The notes beneath the pieces are model-generated. The model did no database searches and was not told where the DNA came from. It worked only from the letters and a program-made list of their open reading frames with translations. Below are positions 34,995 to 43,172 of a DNA stretch of 64,000 nt, in pieces. The position numbers were made by a program, and so were the translations under genes. This DNA comes from Planctomycetota bacterium (lineage in GTDB: Bacteria > Planctomycetota > Planctomycetia > Pirellulales > Pirellulaceae). Where the stretch lies: positions 1 through 64,000 of the forward strand of contig JAQBZB010000009.1 in the NCBI GenBank assembly GCA_027622275.1. The letters run 5' to 3'. Each line of letters starts with the position of its first letter. Position 1 is the first letter of the stretch.

Positions 34995-35696
34995 GTGCTG
35001 ATCGAATTGACGGAGATCGACAAGTCATATCGTGACCGGCAGGGCCAGCCGGTCTCCGTGCTCAAACAATTGAGCCTTCAGGTCGAGCAGGGCGCGTTCG
35101 TCGCACTCTCCGGCGCGTCAGGCTGCGGCAAGTCCACGTTGCTGAACATTCTCGGTTGCCTCGACCGGTTCGACGGCGGCGAGTACCGGTTCGACGGGGA
35201 AAATGTCGGGGCGTGGTCGGAAGGCCAGCGAGCCGACCTGCGAAACCGCCGCATCGGATTTGTCTTTCAGGCATTTCACCTGTTGCCGTTCCTCGCGGTC
35301 GAGGCCAATATCGCCCTGCCTTTCATGTACAACCATCACGGCCAGCGCCCCAGCCACGAACACATTGAATCGCTGCTGAAGTCCGTGGACCTGGAAGGAA
35401 TGTCGCAGCGGTATCCGGGCGAGTTATCAGGTGGTCAAATGCAGCGCGTCGCCATTGCCAGGGCGCTGGTACTGGGGGCGGATTTGATCCTGGCCGACGA
35501 GCCAACCGGCAACCTCGACTCGGCTGTAGCGCAGGGCGTGCTTGATCTCTTTGAACTGCTGGTGCAGCAAGGCAAGACCATTGTGATGGTGACTCACGAT
35601 CCCGCGATCTCCGCCCGCGCCGACCGTCAAATCAAGATGGAAGGCGGACAGATCGATTCGGACAATCGCCGCGAATCAGTGGGACGTGCTAAATGA
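34995..35696 (+). CDS. ABC transporter ATPase (MacB/LolD-like)
   Basis: 233 residues from GTG with GGAGA upstream. Walker A is GASGCGKST, the signature ELSGGQMQRVAIARAL, Walker B DLILADEPTGNLDS and the H-loop VMVTHD. The sequence after the signature fits the MacB/LolD subfamily (EPTGNLDS, QGKTIVMVTHDPAISARADR). It energises the two permeases that follow, and its TGA overlaps the next ATG (ATGA). The operon's adaptor and channel genes are 8 kb upstream across the island. Confidence 0.95.
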   Translation: MLIELTEIDKSYRDRQGQPVSVLKQLSLQVEQGAFVALSGASGCGKSTLLNILGCLDRFDGGEYRFDGENVGAWSEGQRADLRNRRIGFVFQAFHLLPFLAVEANIALPFMYNHHGQRPSHEHIESLLKSVDLEGMSQRYPGELSGGQMQRVAIARALVLGADLILADEPTGNLDSAVAQGVLDLFELLVQQGKTIVMVTHDPAISARADRQIKMEGGQIDSDNRRESVGRAK

Positions 35697-36910
35697 GCGC
35701 TGCCAAGAATATGTCTGCCGCTTTCCAGGTTGCCGCCGCCATGCCGGGGCGAGTCATTCTGCTGGCACTACCGGTTGCCGCTGCGACGGCGCTCGCTCTG
35801 GCCACGCTGGCTATTGACCAAGGGCTTAGCGCCAAAGCCGAACAAGCGGCCCGCAGCTTCGGCCAAGACGTAATTTCAATCCGACCAGGCGCGCGGGTCA
35901 TCGCTGGCCAGAGCGGGACAGCCACAAGTCTCTCTGCGGAGGACGTGGACGCGCTGCTTGAACGGCTCCGGGGTTACAAGGCCATCGAAGGCACGCGGAG
36001 AGAAGACAACGTGCCGACGTCCGCCGGCAGCAAAAGCGGCCGATACAAGCTGTTCGGCGTCCGACCGCCCTGGGCAGACGTGCGCCAGTTCGGTGCGGAT
36101 CGCGGTGACTTCCTGGACGACGACGACGTGCAATCCAGTGCCCGCGTTTGTCTGTTGGGACAGACCCCCACGCGTGAACTTTTTGGTGATCAGGACCCAA
36201 TCGGACAGGAGGTGACAATCAATCAAGTCCCCTTCCGCGTGAAGGGAGTGCTGGTGACGAAGGGTTCCAGTCCAGCGGAAGGCGACCGCGACGCCCGCAT
36301 CGTGATTCCGGTCACCACGTTCTATGACCGCCTCTACAAACGAGTGCATCTCGACCAAATCGTGGTGCAGGCCCGCGACAGCGAGCAGGCGACGCTCGCA
36401 AAGCTGGAGGGTGACATCCAGTCTATCTTGCGAACGGAGCGCAAACTCAAGGAAGGAGAGAAGAACGACTTCACGATCCGTCTGCCCAGCACGATTGCCG
36501 AGCAGTCCCGAGGCGTGTCGCGGAACGTATTTTACTTGCTGCTGGGACTCGCCGGAGTCTGCGGTTTGGCGGCGGTCTTCTTAATCGTGCTCGTCTACGG
36601 ACAAGCGGTGCGCAGCCGGCGCGGCGAGATCGGCATTCGCCGCGCGATGGGAGCAACTCCGGGCGACATTCTGATTCAGTTTTGGGCCGAGGGATTGGTC
36701 ACCAGCGTTATCGGCGGACTCGTCGGCGTGTTGCTCGGTATCGGCGGAGCGTATGGCCTGGCCGCATCCCGAGGACTGGAATTTGGCTTCGGCCCGCTAG
36801 TCGTCGTCGCGCCGCTGGCGATTGTGGTGTTTGCATCCCTGGCCGGTCTCATCCCGGCGCGATCCGCCGCCGGTCTTGATCCCGCCGAAGCACTCCGCCC
36901 GCAGGTTTAA
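35693..36910 (+). CDS. ABC transporter permease (FtsX/MacB-like), first
   Basis: 405 residues. TM1 (GRVILLALPVAAATALALAT) is followed by a MacB-PCD-type periplasmic domain with TGTATSLSAEDVDALL-like start and DFLDDDDVQSSARVCLLGQT, then three TM segments at the C-terminus around FYLLLGLAGVCGLAAVFLIV, EGLVTSVIGGLVGVLLGIGG and LVVVAPLAIVVFASLAGLIP. The loop GEIGIRRAMGATPGDILIQF is the FtsX-family coupling signature. It is translationally coupled to the ATPase. Confidence 0.92.
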   Translation: MSAAKNMSAAFQVAAAMPGRVILLALPVAAATALALATLAIDQGLSAKAEQAARSFGQDVISIRPGARVIAGQSGTATSLSAEDVDALLERLRGYKAIEGTRREDNVPTSAGSKSGRYKLFGVRPPWADVRQFGADRGDFLDDDDVQSSARVCLLGQTPTRELFGDQDPIGQEVTINQVPFRVKGVLVTKGSSPAEGDRDARIVIPVTTFYDRLYKRVHLDQIVVQARDSEQATLAKLEGDIQSILRTERKLKEGEKNDFTIRLPSTIAEQSRGVSRNVFYLLLGLAGVCGLAAVFLIVLVYGQAVRSRRGEIGIRRAMGATPGDILIQFWAEGLVTSVIGGLVGVLLGIGGAYGLAASRGLEFGFGPLVVVAPLAIVVFASLAGLIPARSAAGLDPAEALRPQV

Positions 36911-36913
36911 CAA

Positions 36914-38143
36914 GTGCCCAGCATGCGCCCTTCCGCTGTTGTCGTCGCGGTGCAGGCCGCCTGGGCGGTGCTCAAACAGAACGCCGTCCGTTCGCTCCTG
37001 ACGCTCGCCGTGTGCAGCTTGGGGACGGCGGGCGTCATTGTCGCGGGCGTCATGGGGCAAGCACAACTCGCCGAAATGGAAGTCAAGATGCAGATGCTCG
37101 GCGGCGGACTGATCGTCGTGTCCCCCAACAAAGTCCCGGCCTACCCTGGCCGCGCGCGGCAACTGGAACACTTCATCTCGTTGATTCCCGAGGATGGGGC
37201 CGCCTTGCAAGCAGCCGTTCCGCAATTGCAGCGAGTTGTTCCAGTGACGGCTCGCACGGCAACGCTGCGAGTGGAACAGACAACGTCTCGCATGCGACTG
37301 ATCGGCACGAGCCCGGACTACTTCACCCTGCGCGGGTTTCAACTCGCGAAAGGCCGCTTCTTCACGCCCGAAGATGTGCGACAACGCGTCATCGTGCTAG
37401 GCGACGGCGTGGCGCGGGAACTCTTTCCCTACGGCGTAGCGGTCGGCGACGTCGCGCAGCTTAACGGTCAACCCTACGAGGTTCTCGGCTTGCTGAAGCG
37501 ACAAGGCGTAAACTTCGCCGGCGAAGACGAGGACCACCAGGCGTTCATCCCCATCGACACATATCAAACCCGCCTGGCGAACCGTCCGTGGCTGAATTTC
37601 CTCTACTTGCAAGTTGCCCCCAAAGCGGATTCGAGCCCAGTGGTCGCGGCAGTTAACTCCGTGCTTCGCGCCCGGCATGGACGGTTTCAGGGCCAGGTGG
37701 ACGACATCGTGGTCCGCGACCTGGCCGATCTGAGCGCCCAGCAATCGGGTTTGCAAACCACGGCACTGTGGGCAGTCTCGGCGACGAGCGTCTTGCTTTT
37801 GACGGTCGGCGTGATCGGCATTGCCACGTTGATGCTGCTCGTCGTGCGCCAACGCCGCGCGGAGATCGGCCTGCGACGTGCGCTCGGCGCAACACCGTGG
37901 GACATCTGTTTGCAATTCTTCTTGGAAGGTACTTCGCTCGCCAGCCTGGGAGTTGCCGGCGGGCTGGTCCTTGGCCTTCTCGTCGCGCTGGTCGTCGTGA
38001 ACTTTTCCGCACTTCCCATTTCCGTCGATTGGCAGCTTCCCGCCTTGGCGGCCGCAGTCAGCCTGGGTGCGAGCGCCGCCGCTTGCTTGCTGCCGGCGAT
38101 CTCCGCTGCTCGCCTGGAACCCGCCGCCGCGCTGCGGCAGTGA
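36914..38143 (+). CDS. ABC transporter permease (FtsX/MacB-like), second
   Basis: 409 residues from a GTG four bases after the previous stop; an ATG nine bases later is an alternative. TM1 is LTLAVCSLGTAGVIVAGVMG, then a MacB-PCD region (LRGFQLAKGRFFTPEDVRQR, ILGD-like IVLGDGVARELFPYGVAVGD), and C-terminal TMs around TSVLLLTVGVIGIATLMLLV and AEIGLRRALGATPWDICLQF. Two permease genes with one ATPase suggest a heterodimeric exporter. The export substrate is unknown, possibly a peptide or antibiotic. Confidence 0.92.
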   Translation: MPSMRPSAVVVAVQAAWAVLKQNAVRSLLTLAVCSLGTAGVIVAGVMGQAQLAEMEVKMQMLGGGLIVVSPNKVPAYPGRARQLEHFISLIPEDGAALQAAVPQLQRVVPVTARTATLRVEQTTSRMRLIGTSPDYFTLRGFQLAKGRFFTPEDVRQRVIVLGDGVARELFPYGVAVGDVAQLNGQPYEVLGLLKRQGVNFAGEDEDHQAFIPIDTYQTRLANRPWLNFLYLQVAPKADSSPVVAAVNSVLRARHGRFQGQVDDIVVRDLADLSAQQSGLQTTALWAVSATSVLLLTVGVIGIATLMLLVVRQRRAEIGLRRALGATPWDICLQFFLEGTSLASLGVAGGLVLGLLVALVVVNFSALPISVDWQLPALAAAVSLGASAAACLLPAISAARLEPAAALRQ

Positions 38144-38167
38144 CTTTTCGAGATCGCAAAGGGTTGC

Positions 38168-39424
38168 ATGTCAAACCGTTCCCAAGACACCCCAAAACGA
38201 ACCGTTGAATCGTTGCCGCGCAATGTCAAGCTGCTCGGTTGGGCGAGTTTTTTGAACGACGTTGCCAGCGAGATGATCTATCCGCTGATGCCGCAGTTTC
38301 TGATCGGGGTCTTGGGCGGCAGCCGCTTTCATCTCGGCATCATTGAAGGCGTCGCGGACTCAGTCGCCAGTCTGCTGAAGCTGTGGTCGGGCACACGATC
38401 CGATCGCGTCGGGAGGCGAAAGGGCTTTGTCGTTTTCGGCTACGCGCTCGCTACCGTTGCTCGACCGGTTCTTGGTCTGGTCGTCGCCCCGTGGCAGTTT
38501 TTTGTGACTCGCGTGGTCGATCGAATCGGCAAAGGGATTCGCACATCGCCGCGCGACGCCATGATCGCCGACGCGGCCGACGCAAGCATCCGAGGCCGTG
38601 CCTTTGGATTTCATCGAGCGATGGATCACCTCGGCGCTGCCATTGGGCCGCTTTTCGCGATGGCCTTCCTGTGGTTTTGGCCGGGGCAATTGCGAACGAT
38701 GTTTCTCGTGACGATCGTGCCCGGATTGTTGGTCATGGGCTTGCTCGTCCTGGGACTTAGGGAGCGGAGAGTTAAGAGCGACGGAGAGCTAAGTCGGGAA
38801 AGCGGCGATCCAGAAGTTCCGGCGCTGGACTCTCAACTCTCGTCTCTTGACTCTTCTCCGGCTCTCAACTCACTCGATGCCAACTTTGTCCGCTATCTGC
38901 TGGCGTTGACCGTCTTCACTTTGGGGAATTCCAGCGATGCCTTTCTTCTGGTAAGGGCTGAGGAGTTGGGCGTTCCAATCGCCGCGTTGCCCTTGTTGTG
39001 GTTCGTGTTCCACGTTGCCAAGAGCGGTGGGAATCTGGCGGCAGGCCGGCTCGTTGACCGTGTCGGAACAAGGGTTCCGATCTTTGTTGGCTGGATGATG
39101 TACGCCGCTGTCTATCTGGGTTTCGGTTTCGCGACGGCGGCATGGCAAGCGTGGGCGCTGTTCCTGGTTTACGCTGTCTTCTACGCTCTGACGGAGCCTG
39201 CGGAAAAGAAGCTGGTGACCGAACTTGTCGGGGCCGATCGAAAGGGGACGGCATTCGGCTGGTACAACTTTGCTATAGGCATTTCGGCACTACCGTCGAG
39301 CTTGATCTTCGGAGGCTTGTACGACTCGTGCGGCCCTGCCGTCGCGTTTGGATGGGGAGCGGGGTTGGCCCTAGTCGCCAGTGCCGTTTTCACGACCGTT
39401 CGTCAATTCAAGATCACCACGTGA
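38168..39424 (+). CDS. MFS transporter with a repeat-derived central loop
   Basis: 418 residues with about twelve TM segments. The start WASFLNDVASEMIYPLMPQF and the loop 2-3 motif GTRSDRVGRRKGFVVFGYAL mark a major-facilitator drug/metabolite transporter. The central cytoplasmic loop between TM6 and TM7 holds RERRVKSDGELSRESGDPEV then PALDSQLSSLDSSPALNSLD, encoded by a family A heptamer element. The gene begins 24 bp after the second permease and may belong to the same operon. Confidence 0.88.
   Translation: MSNRSQDTPKRTVESLPRNVKLLGWASFLNDVASEMIYPLMPQFLIGVLGGSRFHLGIIEGVADSVASLLKLWSGTRSDRVGRRKGFVVFGYALATVARPVLGLVVAPWQFFVTRVVDRIGKGIRTSPRDAMIADAADASIRGRAFGFHRAMDHLGAAIGPLFAMAFLWFWPGQLRTMFLVTIVPGLLVMGLLVLGLRERRVKSDGELSRESGDPEVPALDSQLSSLDSSPALNSLDANFVRYLLALTVFTLGNSSDAFLLVRAEELGVPIAALPLLWFVFHVAKSGGNLAAGRLVDRVGTRVPIFVGWMMYAAVYLGFGFATAAWQAWALFLVYAVFYALTEPAEKKLVTELVGADRKGTAFGWYNFAIGISALPSSLIFGGLYDSCGPAVAFGWGAGLALVASAVFTTVRQFKITT
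38761..38872. repeat. Heptamer hairpin element, family A, central loop of MFS gene
   Basis: A left arm GGAGAGTTAAGAGCGACGGA then GAGCTAAG, a spacer of about 35 bp, and a right arm GGACTCTCAACTCTCGTCTC then TTGACTC. It is more degenerate than the RND copies but in the same style. Confidence 0.75.
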
Positions 39425-39465
39425 CTTTTCACGGAAGAAGACGGCGCGCGCAATCGGCGAAGCAT

Positions 39466-39547
39466 GTAGAACAGTTGTCTCAACGGTTCTTGTCCTGTCA
39501 CGGGATCGGGAACCGGTGTCTCCGAACAGTTGAGACAACTGTTCTAC
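39466..39547. repeat. REP-like palindrome next to the RAYT gene
   Basis: GTAGAACAGTTGTCTCAA and its exact complement TTGAGACAACTGTTCTAC form an 18-bp perfect stem around a 46-bp loop. It touches the 3' end of the RAYT gene. The other side of that gene has the related GTTTGTAGAATAATTGTCCC, so the transposase is bracketed by REP-type sequences. Confidence 0.85.
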
Positions 39548-40005
39548 GTTCTTTCCCAATACAGAAACTCGCCCTCGCGCAGATTTGCCTTTTTCGGATT
39601 CTCGGCGATGTACTTTTGAAGGTACTCGAACTGCTCCGGGCCGCGGACGATGTGATCGAATGGCTCGGGTTGCCAAAAGGCCCCGGACGCACCGGTCGCC
39701 GCATTGATTTTGCGAGCGGTGTATCGCATCCAACTCTGACTGACGGTCTTGAGATCGGCTCCAACTCGAAACTGAACGATCGCATGAACATGATTCGGCA
39801 TCACGATAAACCGATCGAGATCGTATTTCGTGTCTTGATAGAACCGCATCGCATCGCCGACGACCTTGGCCAGTTTGGGACGCCTCAACAGGCACGCTCC
39901 GCGACAGTCATCAAGCGAGCGGTGAAAGATGCGGTCACTGAGCTGCTTGAAGTCCCGGCGGTCGGCGGAACTCAGTTGATTGAGCAACTCGTCGTGATTT
40001 GGCAA
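39544..40005 (-). CDS. REP-associated tyrosine transposase (RAYT, Y1 family), N-terminally shortened
   Basis: 153 residues. The HUH motif is FIVMPNHVHAIVQF and the catalytic tyrosine lies in YLQKYIAENPKKANLREGEF; GAFWQPEPFDHIVRGPEQFE is also family-typical. The start is a TTG (LPNHDELLNQLSS). The usual N-terminal VTFRLADSLP strand is missing; the frame continues upstream as VPIVPVTSPLPN without it, so the protein may be inactive. It lies between the MFS gene (convergent) and CzcA. Confidence 0.82.
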   Translation of the reverse strand: MPNHDELLNQLSSADRRDFKQLSDRIFHRSLDDCRGACLLRRPKLAKVVGDAMRFYQDTKYDLDRFIVMPNHVHAIVQFRVGADLKTVSQSWMRYTARKINAATGASGAFWQPEPFDHIVRGPEQFEYLQKYIAENPKKANLREGEFLYWERT

Positions 40006-40039
40006 CGGACTTGTGACGGGAACAATTGGGACAATTATT

Positions 40040-43000
40040 CTACAAACGAGTTTCCATTGGCGGCTCGAACCAGCGGTAGATGGCCGGGAGCACGACCAGC
40101 GTTAGCAGGCTCGACGTGAGTACGCCACCGATGACGACAGTTGCCAATGGTTGTTGGACTTCGGCACCAGTGCTGGTGGAGATGGCCATGGGCAAAAAGC
40201 CAAGGGCGTCGGTCGTGGCGGTCATCAGCACCGGACGGAGACGGTCCATTGCGCCGTGATAAATTGCGTCGTTGATCGCCGCACCTTTCTTGCGCAGATC
40301 GCGAATGTGCTCGACCAGCACCACGCCATTCATCACAGCGATGCCAAATAAAGCAATGAAGCCGACACCGGCCGAAATGGAAAACGGCATCCCACGCAGC
40401 CAGAGCAAGAGGATGCCGCCCGTGGCCGCCATCGGGACGTTCAGGTAGATCAGCAGCGCCAGTCGGCCCGAGCGAAATGCCATGTAGAGTAGCGAGAAGA
40501 TCAGAAACAGTGCGACCGGTACGGCGATCATCAAGCGACGATTGGCTTCTTGCAGATTCTTGAATTGCCCGCCCCAGGTAATGCGATAACTGGGTGGCAA
40601 CTGGACGTTTTGTTCGACGGCCTGCTGGGCGTCGGCCACAAAGCTGGCCAGGTCGCGACCGCGGACGTTGCACTGCACGAGGATGCGGCGATGGATGTCG
40701 TCGCGGCTGATCAACGCGGGCCCCTCTTCGACCACTACGTCCGCCAGTTGCTCCAAGGGAATCTGGCGGCCAAGCGGGTCTGCGATCTTCAGTTTTTTGA
40801 TGGACTCAAGGTCGGCGCGCCATTGTGGAGCGAGGCGCACTTGCAACGCAAATCGTTTTTGCCCTTCGAAGACCTGCCCGACTTCATGCCCGCCCACGAT
40901 CGCTACCGCGTCGAGCACATCGCGGGCGTTGATGCCGTAGCGGGCAATCTGATCGCGCTTGACCTTGATCCGCAGGTAGGCCATGCCACCGAGTTGCTCG
41001 GCGCGCACATCGGCTGCACCTCGCACTTGTCCGATGGCCCGCACGATCTCGTCGGCTGTGCGCGACAAGGTCTGCAAATCGTCGCCGTATAGGCTGATCC
41101 CAACGTCGGCTCGCACTCCGGCAATCAGCTCCTGCACTCGTAATTCAATCGGCTGGCTGAAACCAAATCCCTGACCTGGAATCTTTTCAGCCAAGGTCTC
41201 TTCCATCGCCTCGACCAGTTCTTCCTTGTCGTCGAATCGTTTCCACTCGCCCTTTGGCTTGAGCATGACGAAGATGTCGCTCCGGTTGACGCCCATCGGG
41301 TCGGTGGCGATTTCCGCTCGTCCGATCTTCGAGATGACAGACTGTACTTCGTCCGGGAATTCGTCCAACAGTGTTCGTTCGATGTCAGTACTCAGCCGGA
41401 TTGAAGTTTCCAGCGAGACGCTTTGCAGGCGATAACCTTCCATCGCGATATCGCCTTCGTCCAACGTGGGAATGAACTCGGCGCCGAACCGCGTGGCAAT
41501 CACCAAGCTACTGGCGAAGACGACAAACGCCGTGATCGCAACCAAGACGGGATGAGCGATCGCGCGGCGGAGCACTGGTCCGTAGCCGCTTTTGCAGATT
41601 CGTACGAGCCAGGTTTCCTTGTCGCTGATCTGGTGAGCCAGGAACAACGACGCCATGACTGGAATCACTGTCACGGATAGGACCAACGCGCCCGCGAGAG
41701 CCGACATAAAGCTGAACGCCATCGGGCGGAACATTTTGCCTTCGATGCCCTGTAGGCTGAGGATCGGCAGAAAGACGATAATGACCACCAGGCCAGCGAA
41801 CAGAATCGGCCGACCGACTTCCGCACCGGCATTGTGGATGGTTGAGAGTCGATGGTTGAGGGTTGAGAGTCGAGAGTCTGTTCTTTCTTTCAACTCTCGA
41901 CCCTCAACACTCAACCTTCTGACGATCTGCTCGACCATCACGACGGAACCATCCACAATGATGCCGAAATCCAATGCCCCAAGACTCATCAAATTCGCGG
42001 GCACTCCGGCCAAGTGCATGGCCGTGAACATCAACAGTGCGGAAAGTGGAATCGACGCCGCGACGATCAGCCCCGCTCGCAAGTCGCCCAACAGCAGAAA
42101 CAGCATAATGATCACCAGCACCGCTCCACTGCTGATGTTGTGCCGCACGGTGGCGATCGTGCGATCGACCAGAGCGGTGCGGTCGTAGAAGGTGTCGACG
42201 TAGACGCCGGGCGGCAGCGTCTTTTCGATTTCTCGAATGCGTTCATCCACGCGGCGGGCGACAAGTCGCGAGTTCTCGCCCATCAGCAGCATCGCCGTGC
42301 CCGTTACAATCTCGCCGCGACCGTCGCGAGTTGCTGCTCCATAACGAATCATCGGCGCGAAGCGGACTTCGCCCAAGTCGCGGATCATGATCGGCGTGCC
42401 GTCCGCGCGGCTGTCCACCACGATCGTCGCGATGTCATCGAGACTGCCGATCAGGGCCTCGCCACGGACGAGTTGTTGTTCGTCACGATGCTCGATGTAG
42501 CCGCCACCCTCGTTGGCGTTATTCTGTCGCAGCGCATCGAACACTTGCGTCAGCGAAATGTCGAAGTTGAGCAACTTGTTGGGATCGACCTGCACCTCGT
42601 AGGTTTTAAGTTCACCGCCGTGCGTATTGACTTCGATGACGCCGGGCACACTGCGCAACTGGTAAGCGATCTGCCATTCGAGGATCGTCCGCAGATCCAT
42701 CACACTGTATGCGTAGCCTGGCTTCGCGCGAACCTCGAAGTGATAGATTTCTCCCAAACCGGTCGCGATCGGGCCCATTTGTGGATCGCTAATGCCATCG
42801 GGGATGTTGTTGCGAGCTTCTTGCAAACGCTCGTTGACCAGATTGCGAGCCCAGTAGATGTCGGTGCCGTCCTCGAAAACCACGGTCACGTTGGAAAGTC
42901 CCGCCAGGGAAAGCGAACGGATCTCGGCAACTCGAGGCATCCCGCTCAGCGATGTTTCCACCGGGAAGGTGATGAACTGTTCGACCTCGACCGGCCCCAG

Positions 43001-43165
43001 GCCGGGAGCCTGCGTTAGCACCAAGACCTGGACGTTGGTCAAATCCGGCACGGCGTCCACCGGCAGATTCACCATCGACACGGTGCCGAGCCCGACCATC
43101 ACCAGCGTCAGCAGAAAGACGGCGAATCGGTTGTCGAGCGACAGATCGATGAGACGCTGGACCAT
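40040..43165 (-). CDS. czcA: RND heavy-metal efflux permease (CzcA), pump 4
   Basis: 1041 residues. TM4 has the CzcA motif LGALDFGIIVDGSVVMVEQ. Periplasmic segments such as EGGGYIEHRDEQQLVRGEAL and the second-half TM run SISAGVGFIALFGIAVMNGV are intact. The TM4-TM5 loop contains SVEGRELKERTDSRLSTLNH then RLSTIHNAG, derived from a family A heptamer element. Upstream lie CzcB (broken) and a TolC-type channel, the textbook Czc order, which makes Co/Zn/Cd the likely substrates. With its adaptor broken this pump may rely on another adaptor of the cluster. Confidence 0.93.
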   Translation of the reverse strand: MVQRLIDLSLDNRFAVFLLTLVMVGLGTVSMVNLPVDAVPDLTNVQVLVLTQAPGLGPVEVEQFITFPVETSLSGMPRVAEIRSLSLAGLSNVTVVFEDGTDIYWARNLVNERLQEARNNIPDGISDPQMGPIATGLGEIYHFEVRAKPGYAYSVMDLRTILEWQIAYQLRSVPGVIEVNTHGGELKTYEVQVDPNKLLNFDISLTQVFDALRQNNANEGGGYIEHRDEQQLVRGEALIGSLDDIATIVVDSRADGTPIMIRDLGEVRFAPMIRYGAATRDGRGEIVTGTAMLLMGENSRLVARRVDERIREIEKTLPPGVYVDTFYDRTALVDRTIATVRHNISSGAVLVIIMLFLLLGDLRAGLIVAASIPLSALLMFTAMHLAGVPANLMSLGALDFGIIVDGSVVMVEQIVRRLSVEGRELKERTDSRLSTLNHRLSTIHNAGAEVGRPILFAGLVVIIVFLPILSLQGIEGKMFRPMAFSFMSALAGALVLSVTVIPVMASLFLAHQISDKETWLVRICKSGYGPVLRRAIAHPVLVAITAFVVFASSLVIATRFGAEFIPTLDEGDIAMEGYRLQSVSLETSIRLSTDIERTLLDEFPDEVQSVISKIGRAEIATDPMGVNRSDIFVMLKPKGEWKRFDDKEELVEAMEETLAEKIPGQGFGFSQPIELRVQELIAGVRADVGISLYGDDLQTLSRTADEIVRAIGQVRGAADVRAEQLGGMAYLRIKVKRDQIARYGINARDVLDAVAIVGGHEVGQVFEGQKRFALQVRLAPQWRADLESIKKLKIADPLGRQIPLEQLADVVVEEGPALISRDDIHRRILVQCNVRGRDLASFVADAQQAVEQNVQLPPSYRITWGGQFKNLQEANRRLMIAVPVALFLIFSLLYMAFRSGRLALLIYLNVPMAATGGILLLWLRGMPFSISAGVGFIALFGIAVMNGVVLVEHIRDLRKKGAAINDAIYHGAMDRLRPVLMTATTDALGFLPMAISTSTGAEVQQPLATVVIGGVLTSSLLTLVVLPAIYRWFEPPMETRL
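41839..41918. repeat. Heptamer hairpin element, family A, TM4-TM5 loop of CzcA
   Basis: The left arm GGTTGAGAGTCGATGGTTGA then GGGTTGAGAGTCGAGAGTC, a spacer of about 14 bp, and the right arm AACTCTCGACCCTCAACACT then CAACC. It lies at the same loop as the elements in pumps 1 and 2. Confidence 0.85.
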
Positions 43166-43172
43166 GGCCAGT

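Noticed and set aside
39142-40119. 325-codon plus-strand ORF overlapping the MFS gene end and the RAYT gene
   Set aside because: It is a frame running through two real genes; the RAYT motifs are on the opposite strand.
42014-43018. 334-codon plus-strand ORF opposite CzcA
   Set aside because: Shadow of the RND gene; His/Gln/Arg-rich with no domain.
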